Positions 63,927-64,000 of a stretch of DNA of 64,000 nt are shown in pieces. This DNA is from VXYL01 sp965199915 (lineage in GTDB: Bacteria; Pseudomonadota; Gammaproteobacteria; Pseudomonadales; Azotimanducaceae): the NCBI GenBank assembly GCA_965199915.1, contig OZ241348.1:2542001-2606000 (forward strand). Reading direction: 5' to 3'. The notes beneath the pieces are model-generated. The model saw only the letters and a list, made by a program, of their open reading frames with translations. It searched no databases and was not told the origin of the DNA. Within the stretch, counting starts at the first letter, position 1. Each line of letters starts with the position of its first letter. Position numbers and translations under genes: made by a program.

Positions 63927-64000
63927 ATGGCCCGGCCGCCGGTCTGTCCGTACAGGCAAGATGACCACTTTCTCTACTTCGCCTACGGCTCCAACATGTC
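63927..64000 (+). CDS. Gamma-glutamylcyclotransferase-like protein, 3' end outside window
   Basis: The last 74 bases encode MARPPVCPYRQDDHFLYFAY, then GSNMS. The FAYGSNM motif is the substrate-binding start of gamma-glutamylcyclotransferase/AIG2-like proteins. Everything else lies beyond the window. Confidence 0.65.
   Translation, partial: MARPPVCPYRQDDHFLYFAYGSNM

Overview
The window is GC-rich, tightly packed bacterial DNA with many GTG and TTG starts and stop/start overlaps. Gene content (tatABC, leuCDB-asd, rpsB-tsf, xylA, CaiB/BaiF CoA-transferases, Bat-type VWA genes, Uma2 nucleases, ISKra4/ISAs1/IS1380 elements) fits a Pseudomonadota chromosome, probably a gammaproteobacterium of environmental or symbiotic lifestyle; this assignment is an inference. 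No rRNA, tRNA or CRISPR array was recognised.

Layout. 1-3680: the end of a leucine-rich-repeat surface protein and a membrane protein with an OmpA-like C-terminus. 3758-6980: a tandem triplication of a Uma2-type nuclease gene, the middle copy broken. 7106-9437: a broken HEPN-like gene and a 99-codon partner split by an IS1380-family element with a 4-bp target duplication. 9594-18673: core genes, namely tatCBA, a GH43-like beta-propeller, a double YjbR-domain protein, leuCDB-asd and a CoA-transferase. 18571-31876: an island of about 12.6 kb flanked by 365-bp direct repeats made of the end of one CoA-transferase gene and the start of the next. 31611-35170: the intact continuation of the CoA-transferase cluster. 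35261-42034: three tandem paralogous multi-pass membrane proteins, one inactivated by a MITE and a frameshift, abutting a radC remnant. 42272-50522: xylA, a frameshifted AAA-ATPase/nuclease gene, an orphan adenine methyltransferase, an oxidoreductase/isomerase pair and gene remnants. 50890-61561: rpsB-tsf, a phosphoesterase and a five-gene Bat-type operon. 61482-64000: a dioxygenase with HEAT repeats, a YbjQ-like protein and the start of a gamma-glutamylcyclotransferase-like gene.

The island is the most interesting part. It is visibly more A/T-rich at both edges and carries, from left to right, a membrane-anchored protein with a DEDDh exonuclease domain; remnants of ISKra4-type elements; a coupled three-gene cassette on the minus strand (short UvrD-like helicase, DarT/DUF4433-like ADP-ribosyltransferase, ADP-ribosylglycohydrolase); an ISKra4-type element with an ISAs1-type element at its end; and a cassette of two tiny proteins plus a DUF6602-like nuclease behind a promoter overlapped by a perfect 13-bp palindrome. 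The helicase/ADP-ribosyltransferase/hydrolase cassette is the best candidate for an undescribed defence or toxin-antitoxin system: the transferase would modify a nucleic-acid target, the hydrolase would reverse it, and the helicase could sense or process the target. The 365-bp repeats differ mostly at silent codon positions, so the island probably entered by recombination between diverged alleles rather than by a clean recent duplication.
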